Source: Sphingobacteriales bacterium | GTDB taxonomy: Bacteria; Bacteroidota; Bacteroidia; Chitinophagales; Chitinophagaceae | DNA: 64,000 nucleotides | Assembly (NCBI GenBank): GCA_012270485.1 | Contig: JAAXIF010000031.1 | Location: 37,269 to 101,268, forward strand | Direction: 5' to 3' | Position numbers and translations under genes: made by a program | Notes under the pieces: generated by a model | What the model saw: only the letters and a program-made list of their open reading frames with translations | Told to the model about the DNA's origin: nothing | Databases searched by the model: none | Shown here: positions 29,593 through 40,351 of the stretch, piece by piece | How positions within the stretch are numbered: the first letter of the stretch is position 1 | Layout of the letters: the number at the start of each line of letters is the position of its first letter

Positions 29593-30981
29593 ATGAGAAG
29601 ACTTGTTTACATGTCTATTTGTTTATTCAGTTTCATCCATTCTGTCACATCGCAATCTGTACAAGAAAGATTGGATAAGGCTTTTCAGCAATTCATAGCC
29701 GATCCTCAGATGCGGCATGCCATTGCGGGAATTTCAGTGGTGAACAGTGAATCCGGACAAATACTCCTCGAATACAATGGAAATACCGGACTTGCCCCGG
29801 CTAGTTGTCAGAAATTGGTGACCAGTGCTACAGCTTTGGAATTATTGGGCATTAACTATCGCTATAAAACTGAAATTGGCTATGATGGAGAGATCAAAGA
29901 TGGCAAATTGACGGGTAACATACATATTAAAGGATTTGGAGATCCCACTTTGGGTAGTTGGCGATACACTGGTACCAGTGATACGTCCATTATCAAACAA
30001 TGGCAGAAAAAGATCAGGGATTTGCGTATCAAAAAAATCGATGGACAAATTATGGTACATGCTGATCAATGGGAGACAGCTTCTGTTCCCGGTGGCTGGC
30101 CTTGGGATGATATGGGTAATTATTACGGAGCGGGTGCTTACGGATTGAATTGGAGAGAAAATCAATATGATCTTATATTGAAATCCGGACCCAATCCCGG
30201 TGATAAAGTCATGATCGCTAAAATGATCCCTGTACTGCATAACATGATCTTTACCAATGAACTTGTGGCAGGTAAAAAGGGTAGTGGTGATAACGCGTAT
30301 ATTTATTCAGCTCCTTATAATGATCGGGCATTTATCCGCGGAACCATTCCACCCGCGCAATCTGCTTTTACTATTTCAGGGTCAATGACTGATCCCGCCA
30401 TGCAACTTGGTTATACATTAGCCGCTGCTTTAGCCGACGGGGCCGGAAAGCAACCGGGTGTACGAGCGCAGTCGAATCAAAAAAGTTTTCAATCCATTCA
30501 TGTACAATATTCCCCCGTATTGGATAGCATCAATTATTGGTTCATGCGTAAGAGTGTAAACCTCTATGGAGAAGCGCTTGTGAAAACATTTGCTTTTGAA
30601 AAAAATGGAAAAGGGGCAACGGAAGATGGATTAGAGATCATGAAAGATTTTTGGAAAACCTGAGGCATTGATCCGGCAGCTTTGCGTATGATTGATGGGA
30701 GTGGATTATCACCTCAGAATCGGGTAACGACCAATAGCTTGGTAAAAGTATTACAGTATGCTCGTTCTCGTTCTTGGTTTGCGCAGTATATGGCTGCATT
30801 TCCTGAGTATAATAAAATGAAATTAAAAAGCGGAACCATTGGAGGCTCAAAGGGATTTGCAGGGTATCATACTTCAAAAGAAGGGATCACTTATACAATT
30901 GCCTTCATCGTAAACAATTATAATGGGTCTGCTAATGAGATTGTACGAAAAATGTTTTTGGTATTAGATGAATTAAAATAA
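29593..30981 (+). pseudogene. dacB: D-alanyl-D-alanine carboxypeptidase/endopeptidase (PBP4 family) interrupted by in-frame TGA at 30661-30663
   Basis: 29593-30663 and 30682-30981 are in the same frame; SCQK upstream and KSGT downstream of the TGA. Confidence 0.85.
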
Positions 30982-31024
30982 ATAGATTTCAATCATTGCC
31001 ATTCTATCAACAAAAAACAGCAGT

Positions 31025-31453
31025 ATGAGTCAACAAAGTTTTAACAGCCACAGACGCTATGTACCCCTATGGCACTATGTAACAGCACCCGCCATATTCA
31101 GTTTGTTAATCGGTTCATTTTATAACCTAAAAGATGCTACGGAAAGTAATCTCTATTCTGCCTCTTTAATTTGTTTGATTGCAGTCATTTTGGTATTGAT
31201 TTTCTGGTATGTACGTGCTTTTGCCTTGAAAGCCCAAGACAGGGCTATTCGAGCAGAAGAGCAATTCCGTCACTTTATCTTAACAGGTAAGCCTTTGCCT
31301 AAGGAATTAAGATTGAGACAGATCATTGCCTTGCGTTTTGCTTCTGATGAGGAATTCCCGGCATTGGCGGAGCAAGCAGCCCGTGAAAAAATGGGCAATA
31401 AGGAAATCAAAGCTTCAATAAAACATTGGAAACCAGATTACAGCAGGGTTTAA
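31025..31453 (+). CDS. DUF6526-like membrane protein
   Basis: 142 aa, two TM, RLRQIIALRFASDEEFPALAE. Confidence 0.75.
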   Translation: MSQQSFNSHRRYVPLWHYVTAPAIFSLLIGSFYNLKDATESNLYSASLICLIAVILVLIFWYVRAFALKAQDRAIRAEEQFRHFILTGKPLPKELRLRQIIALRFASDEEFPALAEQAAREKMGNKEIKASIKHWKPDYSRV

Positions 31454-31863
31454 TTCATAAAATAAGGCAATAATTTTTCTCTCAGGGTTTCCGGCATGGA
31501 AGCCCTTTTTCCTGTCTCGCTATTGATGAAAAATAAAGTGACTTTACCGGTAGTTAATAGCTTGCCTTTTTCATTGTACACTTCATTGTAAAAAGAAATG
31601 CTATGGTCTGCTGGTAACTCTTTTAAGATGGTTTTGATGGTAATGAGGTCATCATAATGTGCCGGACGTAGGTAACGGACTTCCATCTCAACAACCGGCA
31701 TACGGATCCCCATTTCTTCCATCGTCTTATATGTAAAACCCAACTCACGAATACATTCTGTTCTGCCTACCTCGAAGTATTGTGCATAGTTGCCATAGTA
31801 TACAATATCCATTTGATCTGTTTCTGCATATCGTACTCTTAAGTTGGTCACATGGCTGTACAT
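31450..31863 (-). CDS. Acyl-CoA thioesterase (YbgC/4HBT-like)
   Basis: RVRYAETDQMDIVYYGNYAQYFEVGRTE. Confidence 0.9.
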   Translation of the reverse strand: MYSHVTNLRVRYAETDQMDIVYYGNYAQYFEVGRTECIRELGFTYKTMEEMGIRMPVVEMEVRYLRPAHYDDLITIKTILKELPADHSISFYNEVYNEKGKLLTTGKVTLFFINSETGKRASMPETLREKLLPYFMN

Positions 31864-32021
31864 AGTTATCCTGATTTGTTGACAAACTTACACCCTCCAT
31901 CTGTTTTTCCACAAATGCATGTTAAGTCTTTCCTTACAAAACGCTAATACTACCTTTAAAACAGGGTTTTCGCTTTTCATTAAGAAAGAAACAAAAATCT
32001 TTGTTACCAAGCAGACCGAAT

Positions 32022-35000
32022 ATGATGAACAAATTTTTTTCTATATGCTTGCTCACCGCGGGATTGGCGGTTAGTACACAGGTTAATGCACAGTTGAGTC
32101 AACAGTTACAGGATCCGGATGCTGAATTCAAACAGGCAAAGGAAATGTTTCAAAATGACCAGTATGGATTGGCTTATCCTGTCTTCAAAAAAATATATAG
32201 TCATGGTACAGCTACTACTAATTTGTCGTTTGCTGTACAACTGGAAGCGCGGTACTATTATATTTTATGTGGATTAAAACTCAATGATTCTACAGCTGCG
32301 CCCATGGCGGCAGATTTTGTTGAACAGGAGAATGATGTGCCACATGTTCAAATGATGCGTTTCCATTTGGGCGAATATTATTATCGTAGGAAGCAATTGC
32401 CGGAAGCAGTTGCCTGTTACGAAAAAGCAAATATTGCCAACCTGAGTAACCGGGAGATCGCCGATATGAAATTTCATCAGGCTTACGGTTATTTCACCAT
32501 GGTACAATTTGATAAGGCCAGACCTTTATTCAATGCCATTCGTCAGATTCCACAAGATCCGAATTACATTGATGCCAATTATTATTATGGCTTCATCGCA
32601 TTCAATGATAAAAAATATGATGAGGCAATTGCTAGTTTTCAAATTGCCGAGCAATCCAAAGATTATCAAAATGTCATTCCCTTTTATTTGACTGAGATTT
32701 ACTACTTCAAAGGAGATAGAAATAAAGCACTGGAATATGGAGAGGCGGCACTGAATAAAGGTGGACAATACTATGATCTGCAATTGAGACAGTTGGTTGG
32801 ACATTTATACTTTGAAAAGCGGCAGTATGCAAAAGCGTTGCCTTATATCGAAAAATATGTAGCAGGTACGCCAAAGGTTAGAAGAGAAGATATGTATGAG
32901 TTGGCGTATTGTTATTATGAAGCCAAAAATTGGACAAAAGCCATCGAGGGATTAAAACAATTGGGCGGTGGTGAAGACTCTTTGGCACAAAACAGTATGT
33001 ACCTGCTGGCAGATGCTTATTTAAAAACGAATGATAAGCAAAATGCACGCAATGCTTTTCAATTTTGTTCCGATAACAATAGTAATGCTTTACAAAAAGA
33101 AGTCTCACTCTTCAATTATGCTAAGCTTTCTTATGATTTGGGCTATATGGATGCAGCGTTGAAAGGATTTCAGTCTTTTACAGCTGCTTATTCTTCTTCT
33201 AATATGTTGCAGGAAGCAAGAGAACTTTTGGTGAGTACTTTGGCGAATACCAGTAATTATAAAGATGGTCTTGCATTGTATGAAAGTTTACCGGTAAGAA
33301 GTGAGAATGCCATGAAGATTTATCCCAAATTATTATATGGCAGATCGGTAGAATTGATCAATGATCAGCAGATCAATCAGGCGGAACCTTTGTTGAACAG
33401 ACTGTTGGAAATCCCGTACAATAATAACCTTGTTGCACTTACACGTTTTTGGAAAGGAGAAATTGCTTACCGAAATGGTAACAATGAAGCGGCTATTCAG
33501 CATTTTACTGAGTATATCAAAAATCCTGTGACCAACGGAGAAGTAAACGTGGTGAATGCCAGGTATAGTTTGGGTTATGCTTTGTTGAAAACGGAAAATT
33601 ATCCCGCCGCGAAGGAGCAGTTCGAAATGATTACAAAAAGCATCACAGCTAATGCATCTAACATTGAAAAAGATGCTTATCTGCGTGCAGCTGATTGTTA
33701 CTTTATGAACAAAGAGTTCAAAAAAGCTTTGGGAATGTATGATCAGGTGCTGAGCATGCAATTGAATACAGCTGATTATGCATTATATCAAAAAGCAGTC
33801 ATCGCTGGAGCGATGAACCAGAATACAGAGAAATTAAAGCTGTTGCAAAGTCTGGAAACCAGATTCCCTTCTTCAGCATATATCGCTGATGCAGCTTTAG
33901 AACAGGCCAATACTTATTTAGCAGATGAGAATTATGAGGCAGCATTGATACCACTGAATAAAATATTGAAGTCGCAAAAAGCAGTCAGCATCCATCCTGA
34001 AGCCTATTTGAAATCAGGGATTGCTTACTTCAACCTCGATAAAAATGAAGAGTCGTTGAATCAATTCAAAACTTTGGTATCTGGTTATCCAAATTCTGCT
34101 GAGACTGATGCGGCAGTAGAGTATATCAGGAATTTATTTATAGAAAAACAACAGCCCGGTGAGTTTGTTTCTTTTATGCGTTCCAATGGAAGACCTGTTA
34201 CCTATAACGAAGAAGATTCCCTGACTTTTAAATCCGCGATGCTACGTTATGATGTAAAAGATATGTCGGGGGCTAAAAATGGTTTCAAAGATTATTTATC
34301 GAAGTTCCCTGATGGGAGATATGCTATTGAAGCCAACTATTTTTCAGCAGAAATTTTTGTAACAGACAAGTTATTGAAAGAAGCGTTGCCTTTTTATGCA
34401 GCAGTGGCTGAAAAGGGAGTGAGTGTATTTGCCGAAAGAAGTGTGTTGCAGGCTGCACGTATTCATTATTTCGAGTTGAAAGATTATACCAATGCTGAAA
34501 AATATTTCAGTCAGTTGAAAACGATTGCCACACAACAGGAAAACAAACTGGAAGCGATGCGTGGATTACTTCGCTGTCAGTTTAAAGCACAAAAATGGAC
34601 AGAAGCTGCTCCCAATGCGGAAGATTTATTAAAACAAACAGGTATCGCTACCGATGATCGCATGATGGCCAATTTGGTGGTAGCGAAAAATTACCAGTTG
34701 AATAAACAACCTGATCTCGCCATTGCCGCATACCGACAAGTGATGCAAACCGGTAAATCAGAGTATGGGGCAGAATCTCAGTATCGTATTGCAGAGATAT
34801 TATTCCAGCAAGATAAACTTACCGAAGCCGAAACGGCGGCTTTTGATGTGATCAAAAAATCAGGCTCTTATGAGTTTTGGGTAACCCGCAGTTATTTACT
34901 GTTGGGAGATATTTACTTCAAGCAAAAAGACCTGTTCAATGCAGAAGCTACTTTCAAGAGTATTGTTGATAATGCTACCATTATTGAATTAAAAGAAGAA

Positions 35001-35066
35001 GCACAACAAAAATTGAAACTAGTATTGGAAGAGAAAAATAAAATCAATAAAGTAGAACAAGAATAA
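32022..35066 (+). CDS. Large TPR-repeat protein
   Basis: ~1014 aa, many TPR units, signal peptide. Confidence 0.88.
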   Translation: MMNKFFSICLLTAGLAVSTQVNAQLSQQLQDPDAEFKQAKEMFQNDQYGLAYPVFKKIYSHGTATTNLSFAVQLEARYYYILCGLKLNDSTAAPMAADFVEQENDVPHVQMMRFHLGEYYYRRKQLPEAVACYEKANIANLSNREIADMKFHQAYGYFTMVQFDKARPLFNAIRQIPQDPNYIDANYYYGFIAFNDKKYDEAIASFQIAEQSKDYQNVIPFYLTEIYYFKGDRNKALEYGEAALNKGGQYYDLQLRQLVGHLYFEKRQYAKALPYIEKYVAGTPKVRREDMYELAYCYYEAKNWTKAIEGLKQLGGGEDSLAQNSMYLLADAYLKTNDKQNARNAFQFCSDNNSNALQKEVSLFNYAKLSYDLGYMDAALKGFQSFTAAYSSSNMLQEARELLVSTLANTSNYKDGLALYESLPVRSENAMKIYPKLLYGRSVELINDQQINQAEPLLNRLLEIPYNNNLVALTRFWKGEIAYRNGNNEAAIQHFTEYIKNPVTNGEVNVVNARYSLGYALLKTENYPAAKEQFEMITKSITANASNIEKDAYLRAADCYFMNKEFKKALGMYDQVLSMQLNTADYALYQKAVIAGAMNQNTEKLKLLQSLETRFPSSAYIADAALEQANTYLADENYEAALIPLNKILKSQKAVSIHPEAYLKSGIAYFNLDKNEESLNQFKTLVSGYPNSAETDAAVEYIRNLFIEKQQPGEFVSFMRSNGRPVTYNEEDSLTFKSAMLRYDVKDMSGAKNGFKDYLSKFPDGRYAIEANYFSAEIFVTDKLLKEALPFYAAVAEKGVSVFAERSVLQAARIHYFELKDYTNAEKYFSQLKTIATQQENKLEAMRGLLRCQFKAQKWTEAAPNAEDLLKQTGIATDDRMMANLVVAKNYQLNKQPDLAIAAYRQVMQTGKSEYGAESQYRIAEILFQQDKLTEAETAAFDVIKKSGSYEFWVTRSYLLLGDIYFKQKDLFNAEATFKSIVDNATIIELKEEAQQKLKLVLEEKNKINKVEQE

Positions 35067-35076
35067 ATTGGCATAC

Positions 35077-36816
35077 ATGAAGCGCATATTATATACATTT
35101 TGCTTAACCTTCATCTCTCTTTGGATTGTGGGTAATGCAGATGCCCAAAGAAGACGCAGTACAAAGAAGAAAGTAACGGTCGCAAGGAATGAAAGTAAAC
35201 CAGCAACATCCAACGAAACCCGAATGGATGCTGCGGCACTTGCTGATACTTCGTCGCCCAGAGTCGTAACCATTACATCTGCATTTAAACCTTCGCTGAA
35301 GAATGCTGCTAAAATTAATTTTACGGCTGCATCTACTTATGTAGACTCTTCACGTACACCGGTAACATACGCTGTTCCGGCTCAGAATTTATTTTTCTCT
35401 TATCAGCCGGTGCCCATCAAGCCATTGGCATTGCCTGCAGACACAGGATATCGTTGGCAGAATGATCATTCTATTCGAGCAGGACTGGGAAATTTTAATA
35501 GCTTTTTGGTGGCAGGTTCCTTTTCTTTTGGAGATGGGGTAAAGAGTAATACCATTGTGAATGCAGATTATCTATCTAATAAAGGAGACCTGTTTGCACA
35601 GCAGTTTGCAAAACTCGGTCTGAGTGTATTGTCTGTATTTAATACCAACAATAACAATGAATGGACTACCAAGGCAACTTATAAAAACACAACCCGTTAT
35701 TTTTATGGGTTTGATAGTAGCACGCTTAATATCAAGAAAGAAGATTTACTGCAAAGGTTCAATGAAGCGGGTATAGAGATTGGGTTAAGGAATAAAAAAG
35801 CCAATGCTTTTAATATTACATATGCTCCTAAACTCAGTTTAAAATATTTTGCTGATAATCGTCAGGGTAAAGAATACAATGCCATACTGGAAGCGCCATT
35901 ACGAAAGACCTTCGCCAAAAAATTTGCGATTGATCTTGGAGTCTTTGCAGACATTGCAAGTACTACTTTTGCACCTCCCAATCAGAGTAAGATCACGAAC
36001 AATTTGTTTTATGTGAGCCCATCTGTTCAGTTTCAATCATCAAGTTTCAAACTCAATGCGGGTATTCGTCTATCTTGGAATAATGGTAAGTATGAAACAT
36101 TGCCCAATATAACTGCAGAAGCCAAAGTAGGAGAGACAGGACTACTGGTTGAACTGGGATGGGTAGGATATTTTCAAAAAAATGGATACCGTACGCTGAC
36201 AGATATCAATCCATGGATTTTCCAGCCCAATCGTCTTGAAAACACAAAAGTTGGAGAACAATATGCAGGTATTCGCGGAGCTGCAGGCAATCATCTAACC
36301 TATCGGGCCAGGCTCTCATTTATGCGAATGAATAACCAAGCTTTGTTCCCAACCTCAAGAGTTTCAATAGAAGGAAGATTCTTTGATGTATTTTTCGAGC
36401 CACAAATGGATGTAGTACAGTTGCATGGTGAGATTGGCTATACATTGCAAGAGAAACTATCGATATTGGGTGGAGTTACCTACCGTCAATTCACATCTTT
36501 ACAAACAGCTGAAAAAGCATGGGGATTATTGCCGTTAGAAGTAACTGGAGCATTGCGCTGGAAAATGTTCAAAGACTTACAATTAAAGGCGGATGTTTTC
36601 TTGTGGGATGGCAGTCACTATAGAGACGTCAATCTAGCCACTTTTAAATTAGATCCTGCCGCAGACCTCAATATTGGTGCTGAGTTTTCTGTAATGCCCA
36701 AATTGAATCTCTGGGTACAATTGAACAATGTCCTGAACAATCGATATCGCCGTTGGCATCAATATGAAGTTCTGGGCTTGAATGTTTTAGGCGGAGTTGT
36801 ATATTCGTTCCGGTAA
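35077..36816 (+). CDS. Outer membrane beta-barrel (TonB-receptor-like barrel) protein
   Basis: Alternating amphipathic strands, C-terminal LNVLGGVVYSFR. Confidence 0.7.
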   Translation: MKRILYTFCLTFISLWIVGNADAQRRRSTKKKVTVARNESKPATSNETRMDAAALADTSSPRVVTITSAFKPSLKNAAKINFTAASTYVDSSRTPVTYAVPAQNLFFSYQPVPIKPLALPADTGYRWQNDHSIRAGLGNFNSFLVAGSFSFGDGVKSNTIVNADYLSNKGDLFAQQFAKLGLSVLSVFNTNNNNEWTTKATYKNTTRYFYGFDSSTLNIKKEDLLQRFNEAGIEIGLRNKKANAFNITYAPKLSLKYFADNRQGKEYNAILEAPLRKTFAKKFAIDLGVFADIASTTFAPPNQSKITNNLFYVSPSVQFQSSSFKLNAGIRLSWNNGKYETLPNITAEAKVGETGLLVELGWVGYFQKNGYRTLTDINPWIFQPNRLENTKVGEQYAGIRGAAGNHLTYRARLSFMRMNNQALFPTSRVSIEGRFFDVFFEPQMDVVQLHGEIGYTLQEKLSILGGVTYRQFTSLQTAEKAWGLLPLEVTGALRWKMFKDLQLKADVFLWDGSHYRDVNLATFKLDPAADLNIGAEFSVMPKLNLWVQLNNVLNNRYRRWHQYEVLGLNVLGGVVYSFR

Positions 36817-37344
36817 ATGGGAACCATGATACAACAGCTACTGATCAAATACCTCATCCAAAATGGCCGATTAGGGATACCAGATATCGGTATATTTCAG
36901 GTTAAACGTATACCTGCGCAAGTGGTGGCTGCCGGTACAGCCATCAAAGGCCCTGTATCTTTGATTACGTATCATGCAGAACCGGTTCCTGCAGATAAGC
37001 ATTTGTTTGAATTTTTGTCTTCAGAAACGGAAACAGATGAAGTTGCTGCAATAGGTCAATTCAATGCGTGGACGCAGGAATTAAAACAGAAAATTTTTGA
37101 TCACCAGTCTGTTGAATTGCCATTTATTGGTACGCTTTTACTCGATCAGGATGGAAATATAATACATACAGCCCCCGAATCAGCAATTGGATATCAGTCT
37201 GTTTCATTACCGGAAGGGGTGGTATTGGAAACCACAGTGGCAGCAGAAGGAGAAGAAATTTCACCATCAGATGCATCTTGGTGGATCTATGCCATTATTT
37301 TATTACTATTAGGTGTTGCCGCCATCGCCTATTATTACCTATAA
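36817..37344 (+). CDS. CCDC81/HU-like N-terminal domain protein with C-terminal TM
   Basis: LLIKYLIQNGRLGIPDIGIFQVKRIPA; C-terminal hydrophobic anchor. Confidence 0.6.
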   Translation: MGTMIQQLLIKYLIQNGRLGIPDIGIFQVKRIPAQVVAAGTAIKGPVSLITYHAEPVPADKHLFEFLSSETETDEVAAIGQFNAWTQELKQKIFDHQSVELPFIGTLLLDQDGNIIHTAPESAIGYQSVSLPEGVVLETTVAAEGEEISPSDASWWIYAIILLLLGVAAIAYYYL

Positions 37345-37356
37345 AGTTTTGTCTGC

Positions 37357-38259
37357 ATGAGCGCAAGCCTTGTTTATTATCAGGATTGTCCCTTTTGTCA
37401 TCATCAGGATATTCACCCATTGTTGGTGGCCAAAGATTATACGGTCAGTAAAGAGAATTTCGAGATTTGGCACTGTGGACATTGTACCAATCGCTTTACA
37501 CAATCCATCCCTGATCTTCATCATATTGCACCTTATTATCGTGCTGAAGCTTATGTGTCGCATACGGATACCAATAAGGGGCTTATCAATCAATTGTATC
37601 ATTGGGTTCGCTCTTATACGTTGGGAAATAAACGCAGACTGATCAAAAACATCAGCGGATTAAAAGAGGGGAGTTTGTTAGATATTGGTGCAGGTACAGG
37701 CGCTTTTGCACATACCATGGTTGCAGCAGGATGGAAAGTGACTGCCCTGGAACCTGATCCTGTTGCACGCGAAAATGCCGCCAATAAATATGGTTTACAA
37801 CTTCGTTCATCAGATGAGATGTATATTTTGCCTGAGGATTCTTTTGATGTAATCACACTCTGGCATGTACTCGAACATGTACATGATTTGCATGGATATT
37901 TTGAACAATTCAAGCAATTATTGAAGCCACAAGGTAAGCTGGTGATTGCGGTGCCGAATTATACGAGTAAAGATGCAACCATCTATGGTCAACATTGGGC
38001 GGCATGGGATGTACCCAGACATCTATATCATTTTTCTCCCGCAGGTTTACAACAGCTTGCTCATTTAAAAGGATTTAATATCAAGGAAATGCATCCAATG
38101 TGGTTCGATGCTTTTTATGTGTCGATGTTGAGTGAGCAGTACAAAAGAGGAGAGTCCAATCTATTAGCGGCTTTTTGGAATGGACTCAGGTCGAATTTAG
38201 GAGCATTGGGTGATCAGCGGAAGTGTAGTTCAGTGATCTATATCTTGAGCCGAAATTAA
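37357..38259 (+). CDS. Class I SAM-dependent methyltransferase
   Basis: LLDIGAGTGAFAHTMVAAGWKVTALEPD; N-terminal CPFCHH / CGHC. Confidence 0.88.
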   Translation: MSASLVYYQDCPFCHHQDIHPLLVAKDYTVSKENFEIWHCGHCTNRFTQSIPDLHHIAPYYRAEAYVSHTDTNKGLINQLYHWVRSYTLGNKRRLIKNISGLKEGSLLDIGAGTGAFAHTMVAAGWKVTALEPDPVARENAANKYGLQLRSSDEMYILPEDSFDVITLWHVLEHVHDLHGYFEQFKQLLKPQGKLVIAVPNYTSKDATIYGQHWAAWDVPRHLYHFSPAGLQQLAHLKGFNIKEMHPMWFDAFYVSMLSEQYKRGESNLLAAFWNGLRSNLGALGDQRKCSSVIYILSRN

Positions 38260-38272
38260 CCAGCGCATTCAA

Positions 38273-39070
38273 TCAGTTTAATTTGATTTCATACAAAGCA
38301 GGCCATCTTTTCCCCGTGATATAAAAACTATTTGTAGAGGGGTTAAACGCAATACCATTCAATACATCTGTTTCTTCTGTGATGGGCTGACCTGTTTTTT
38401 GTAACAAGCCAGTAAAGTCTAGTCGACCTTCTACCAATCCCGTTTCAGGATTGATCTTTGCGATATAGTCCTTCATATATATGTTCGCATAGATACTGCC
38501 ATTGACAAATTCAAGCTCATTTAGATTAGATAGGTAGCCGTTATTGTCGTATACACCCAGCGTTTTTTCAATTGTAAATGTTTCAGGATTTACAAAATAG
38601 ATATTGCTATCACCGGTACTGATCAGTAATTGTTTACCATTATGTGTAATGCCCCAGCCTTGCATATTCCAATCAAATTCTTTGATCTTTTTGAATGAGG
38701 AAAGATCATAAACAAATACCTTATGTTGTTCCCAGGTTAATTGATAAATTTTGTCATTCAAGATGGTAATACCTTCACCAAAATATTCATCCGGTATATT
38801 AATTTTCTGAGTTGACTTACCTGTCTCGAGATTCATTTTCATCAAACGGCTTTCTCCATACCATCCGGTTCCTTCGTACAGGGTATTATCGAACCAAATT
38901 AACCCTTGAGTAAATGAGGTTATATCATGCGGATAAACCTTTACAATCGTATATCCGATATTTACCGGTGTAGGAATAGCGGCAGTAGTATTATCCGAAG
39001 AAGATTCTTCTTTTGTATCGTTACAAGCCAGCATGAAAACCGGCATCAAAAGCAGGGCGATTTTTTTCAT
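38273..39070 (-). CDS. Glutaminyl-peptide cyclotransferase, lipoprotein
   Basis: YPHDITSFTQGLIWFDNTLYEGTGWYGES. Confidence 0.88.
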   Translation of the reverse strand: MKKIALLLMPVFMLACNDTKEESSSDNTTAAIPTPVNIGYTIVKVYPHDITSFTQGLIWFDNTLYEGTGWYGESRLMKMNLETGKSTQKINIPDEYFGEGITILNDKIYQLTWEQHKVFVYDLSSFKKIKEFDWNMQGWGITHNGKQLLISTGDSNIYFVNPETFTIEKTLGVYDNNGYLSNLNELEFVNGSIYANIYMKDYIAKINPETGLVEGRLDFTGLLQKTGQPITEETDVLNGIAFNPSTNSFYITGKRWPALYEIKLN

Positions 39071-39117
39071 ATTGATAGGTTCACTTCAAAAATAGAATAA
39101 CTAATAATAGCATTCCG

Positions 39118-40257
39118 TTAAAAATCGTTCAAAACAGTAGTGGCTATTTGCTCTGCAATCATCGGTGTTAAAGCGACTCCCATACCATTACAAGCCAATG
39201 CCACATAATAGCCCTGTTCAGTACGTCCTTGATAAGGTTTCTTATCATTGGTGAATCCCATGATACCGCTCCAGGAATCTGCAATCTCAAATGATAGGGA
39301 AGGATGTAAATGTCTTCTCAAGAAATCAATCAATGCATTTTTGATCGTTTCAGAACCATCCATTTCCAGCGTCTGCTCAGCATCAAAATCGATGTTTCTA
39401 GCACCGCCAAGTAATATTCGATCTCCTAAATGTCGCCAGTAATAAAATCCCTCATCAAAATGAAAAGTACCTTTCATGGGGAGATGGGGGATGGGTGTTG
39501 TCAGAATGATCTGTCCTCTTCCTGGTTCAACTATTGGCTTTTTTAATAGACCATCTGTAAACGCATTGGTACAGAAGATAAGTTTTTTAGATCGAATCGA
39601 AATGCCATTCGTACTAGTGATTATTGCCCGATTTTGATCTGCTTCCCAACTGTGTACATGAAAACCATCCAATATATTCACTCCTGATGAGCGAACCAGT
39701 TGAGTTAATGCCTGCACCAGTTTGCCACTATGTAATGCAGCTTCAGAACTATTCTCAACCAATACATCAAAACCTATCAGCCCTAATCCGGACATTTTCT
39801 GTCCTGCATATTTGAAAATGGATCGCTGTCCGGTGATATCTTTCAAAAGTTTATTCAACTGACTCACCCTGTCATCAAATGCATACCAATACCTAGAATC
39901 TTGGTTGATGCATTCATAACCACCACAGTATTCGTAATCAATAGCGCTTTCGGTAAAATGAGATTTGATCTTTTCAATGCCTTGATAACGCAGTTCTACA
40001 ATACGCAGCATTTCATCTGTGCCCATGGTTTCCATATCACTCATCAACTCTGTGGGACTTCCAAAACAAGCGAAACCGGCGTTGCGGGTAGATGCACCTA
40101 ATGGTGTTGTATTGCGTTCTACAATGGTAATCTGTAATTGTGGATTTCTTTTCTTGAGTTCATAAGCCGTCCAAAGACCCATCAGTCCGGCACCAACAAT
40201 AACAATATCCTGAGGGGTGTAAAAAGATTCTTTCTCCCAGATAGACAAGCTAATCAT
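39118..40257 (-). CDS. FAD-dependent oxidoreductase (DAO family)
   Basis: IVIVGAGLMGLWTAYELKKR. Confidence 0.88.
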   Translation of the reverse strand: MISLSIWEKESFYTPQDIVIVGAGLMGLWTAYELKKRNPQLQITIVERNTTPLGASTRNAGFACFGSPTELMSDMETMGTDEMLRIVELRYQGIEKIKSHFTESAIDYEYCGGYECINQDSRYWYAFDDRVSQLNKLLKDITGQRSIFKYAGQKMSGLGLIGFDVLVENSSEAALHSGKLVQALTQLVRSSGVNILDGFHVHSWEADQNRAIITSTNGISIRSKKLIFCTNAFTDGLLKKPIVEPGRGQIILTTPIPHLPMKGTFHFDEGFYYWRHLGDRILLGGARNIDFDAEQTLEMDGSETIKNALIDFLRRHLHPSLSFEIADSWSGIMGFTNDKKPYQGRTEQGYYVALACNGMGVALTPMIAEQIATTVLNDF

Positions 40258-40351
40258 AAATAAAATTACCAAATCTCAGCGTAACCTCCATTGCTCTCCT
40301 TCTGCAGTTATATCTTTTACCACAGCGTGACGCAGAGTTTCGCAGAGGGGG

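Noticed and set aside
30661-30663. TGA in dacB as selenocysteine
   Set aside because: No catalytic reason for Sec at this position and no obvious SECIS or sel genes in the window; mutation or sequencing error is simpler.
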